Notes under the pieces: generated by a model
Told to the model about the DNA's origin: nothing
Databases searched by the model: none
Seen by the model: only the letters and a program-made list of their open reading frames with translations
Shown: piece by piece, positions 34,482 to 35,207 of the stretch
Position numbering within the stretch: the stretch's first letter is position 1
Layout of the letters: every line of letters starts with the position of its first letter
Position numbers and translations under genes: made by a program
From: Nitrospirales bacterium
Lineage (GTDB): Bacteria > Nitrospirota > Nitrospiria > Nitrospirales > UBA8639
Length of the DNA stretch: 35,207 bases
Assembly: GCA_021604105.1 (NCBI GenBank)
Contig: BQIW01000046.1
Span: 1-35,207, forward strand
Reading direction: 5' to 3'

Positions 34482-34922
34482 ATGTTTCCTGTTTGGTCAT
34501 TCTGCTTGTTTTTCGTTAATTATATGAATACGCCTTACTTTTTTCATTGCTTTCTTTGAGAGCGCATCTGCAGTTGGATCTGTCCTATTCGGACGTCTTC
34601 CCTTTCCAGCATTTCAAATTCCTTTCATTGACCTTGGGTATCTTCACAATTTCAACATGATCATGTTGGAATAGGTGGAAACTTATTGGGATGGTCTAAT
34701 ATCTCCAGTTTTTTGAGGGGACAATGAACAGAAACATGTCACCCTTCAGGAAAATAGAACAGCCAAAGAGCAGGCTCGCCAGAATCATTGTCCGGGTGGA
34801 AGGACATCCTTGATTTCACAAAAAGATTCCGACGAAGGAAGTGTTCTCACATACGGGAATGCACCTTTTTCAGCGACGGTTAATTCTATAAACAGCAATA
34901 ATATTACGATACGATCGTAGGG
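34482..34922. other. Convergent intergenic region
   Basis: 440 bp between the export operon and the oppositely oriented peroxidase. A 28- to 29-codon frame at 34724-34813 follows a GAGGGG only three bases from its ATG and was not accepted as a gene. One perfect palindrome is listed separately. No clear T-run terminator was found for either side. Confidence 0.45.
34653..34668. promoter_or_regulatory. Perfect 16-bp palindrome
   Basis: CAACATGATCATGTTG reads the same on both strands, and the flanking TTT/GAA partly extend the pairing. It has no loop and no T-run, so a dimeric protein-binding site is more likely than a terminator. It lies in the convergent region with no obvious promoter next to it. 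Confidence 0.35.
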
Positions 34923-35207
34923 CTAGGAAGATCGTAACGTGTTTTCAATATCGTTCACGATTTTTGGTGACAGAGGCTTCTGCTTCGGATCATACCGCGC
35001 AATGACCGTTCCTTTACGGTTGATAAGGAATTTTTGGAAATTCCATGTGATCTCACCTTTAAAGTTGGTGTCTTCAGTGAGATAGCGATAGAGAGGGTGC
35101 TTTTGGTCTCCGATTACGGTGATTTTACTAAACAGCGGAAATTCCAAGGAATACTTTGTATAGCAAAATTCAGCAATTTCCTTGTTGTCTCCAGGCTCCT
35201 GTTTGCC
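34923..35207 (-). CDS. Glutathione peroxidase family protein, 5' end outside window
   Basis: The minus-strand frame runs in from the right edge and stops at 34923-34925 (95 codons including the stop), so this is the C-terminal part of a gene usually about 160-180 residues long. The start of the visible part, GKQEPGDNKEIAEFC, matches the family block GxQEPGxNxEIxxFC. It contains the Gln of the Cys-Gln-Trp catalytic set; the Trp is in ITWNFQKFLINRKG, the WNFxKFL motif. FPLFSKITVIG and HPLYRYL are further family motifs. These thioredoxin-fold enzymes reduce peroxides, in bacteria usually with thioredoxin. The catalytic Cys lies outside the window. It is unrelated to the polysaccharide locus and convergent to it. 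Confidence 0.9.
   Translation of the reverse strand, partial: GKQEPGDNKEIAEFCYTKYSLEFPLFSKITVIGDQKHPLYRYLTEDTNFKGEITWNFQKFLINRKGTVIARYDPKQKPLSPKIVNDIENTLRSS

Noticed and set aside
34724-34813. 29-codon frame with GAGGGG upstream
   Set aside because: Spacing of three bases is too short for a normal ribosome-binding site and the peptide has no recognisable feature.

Overview
The window is a long polysaccharide-assembly locus read almost entirely on the + strand. It makes, exports and probably modifies an extracellular or capsular polysaccharide, and it ends at an unrelated, convergent glutathione peroxidase gene cut by the right edge. Gene style (GTG and TTG starts, modest GC, GumC/Wza/ExeA-type export genes with a detached kinase-like ATPase, many IS relics) fits a Gram-negative environmental bacterium. 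A Nitrospirota (Nitrospira-like) origin is my impression only. No rRNA, tRNA or CRISPR was seen.

Layout. Positions 1-6941 hold a 5'-truncated unassigned protein, two GT4 glycosyltransferases separated by a decayed IS110-type transposase, a Wzy/WaaL-type O-antigen polymerase/ligase and a SAM methyltransferase. Positions 7258-8326 are a dead IS3-family element. Positions 8515-10843 are two further GT4 enzymes ending at a likely terminator. After a 1.2-kb gene-free stretch come two secreted right-handed beta-helix proteins (12029-14431 and 15586-16794). They are paralogues separated by a strong terminator and by IS3 and IS5 fragments on the minus strand. Another IS3 ghost (about 17260-18100) precedes a GT4, a second methyltransferase and an ExoA-like GT2 (18130-21110).

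Positions 21680-28338 are the sugar-nucleotide and initiation block: a fused Gfo/Idh dehydrogenase-hexapeptide acyltransferase, two overlapping DegT-type aminotransferases, and a fused phosphoglycosyl transferase-WbpM/CapD dehydratase. By family knowledge these make N-acetylated amino sugars and place the first sugar phosphate on undecaprenyl phosphate. Positions 28748-34481 are the export and length-control block: a Wza-like lipoprotein, a coiled-coil protein carrying a Wza-type export domain, a GumC/Wzz protein, an ExeA-like AAA ATPase with LysM, and a CpsD-like ATPase whose P-loop lysine is replaced.

How they work together (inference): the PGT domain loads the lipid carrier, the GT4 and GT2 enzymes extend the repeat unit, the methyltransferases may decorate it, the Wzy-like protein polymerises it, and the GumC/Wza/kinase-like set controls length and export. 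The beta-helix proteins may bind or modify the polymer outside the cell. No Wzx flippase and no UDP-GlcNAc 6-dehydrogenase lies in the window, so the pathway must be completed elsewhere. The most unusual pieces are the coiled-coil/export-domain chimera, the two enzyme fusions, and the internal duplication in the larger beta-helix protein.
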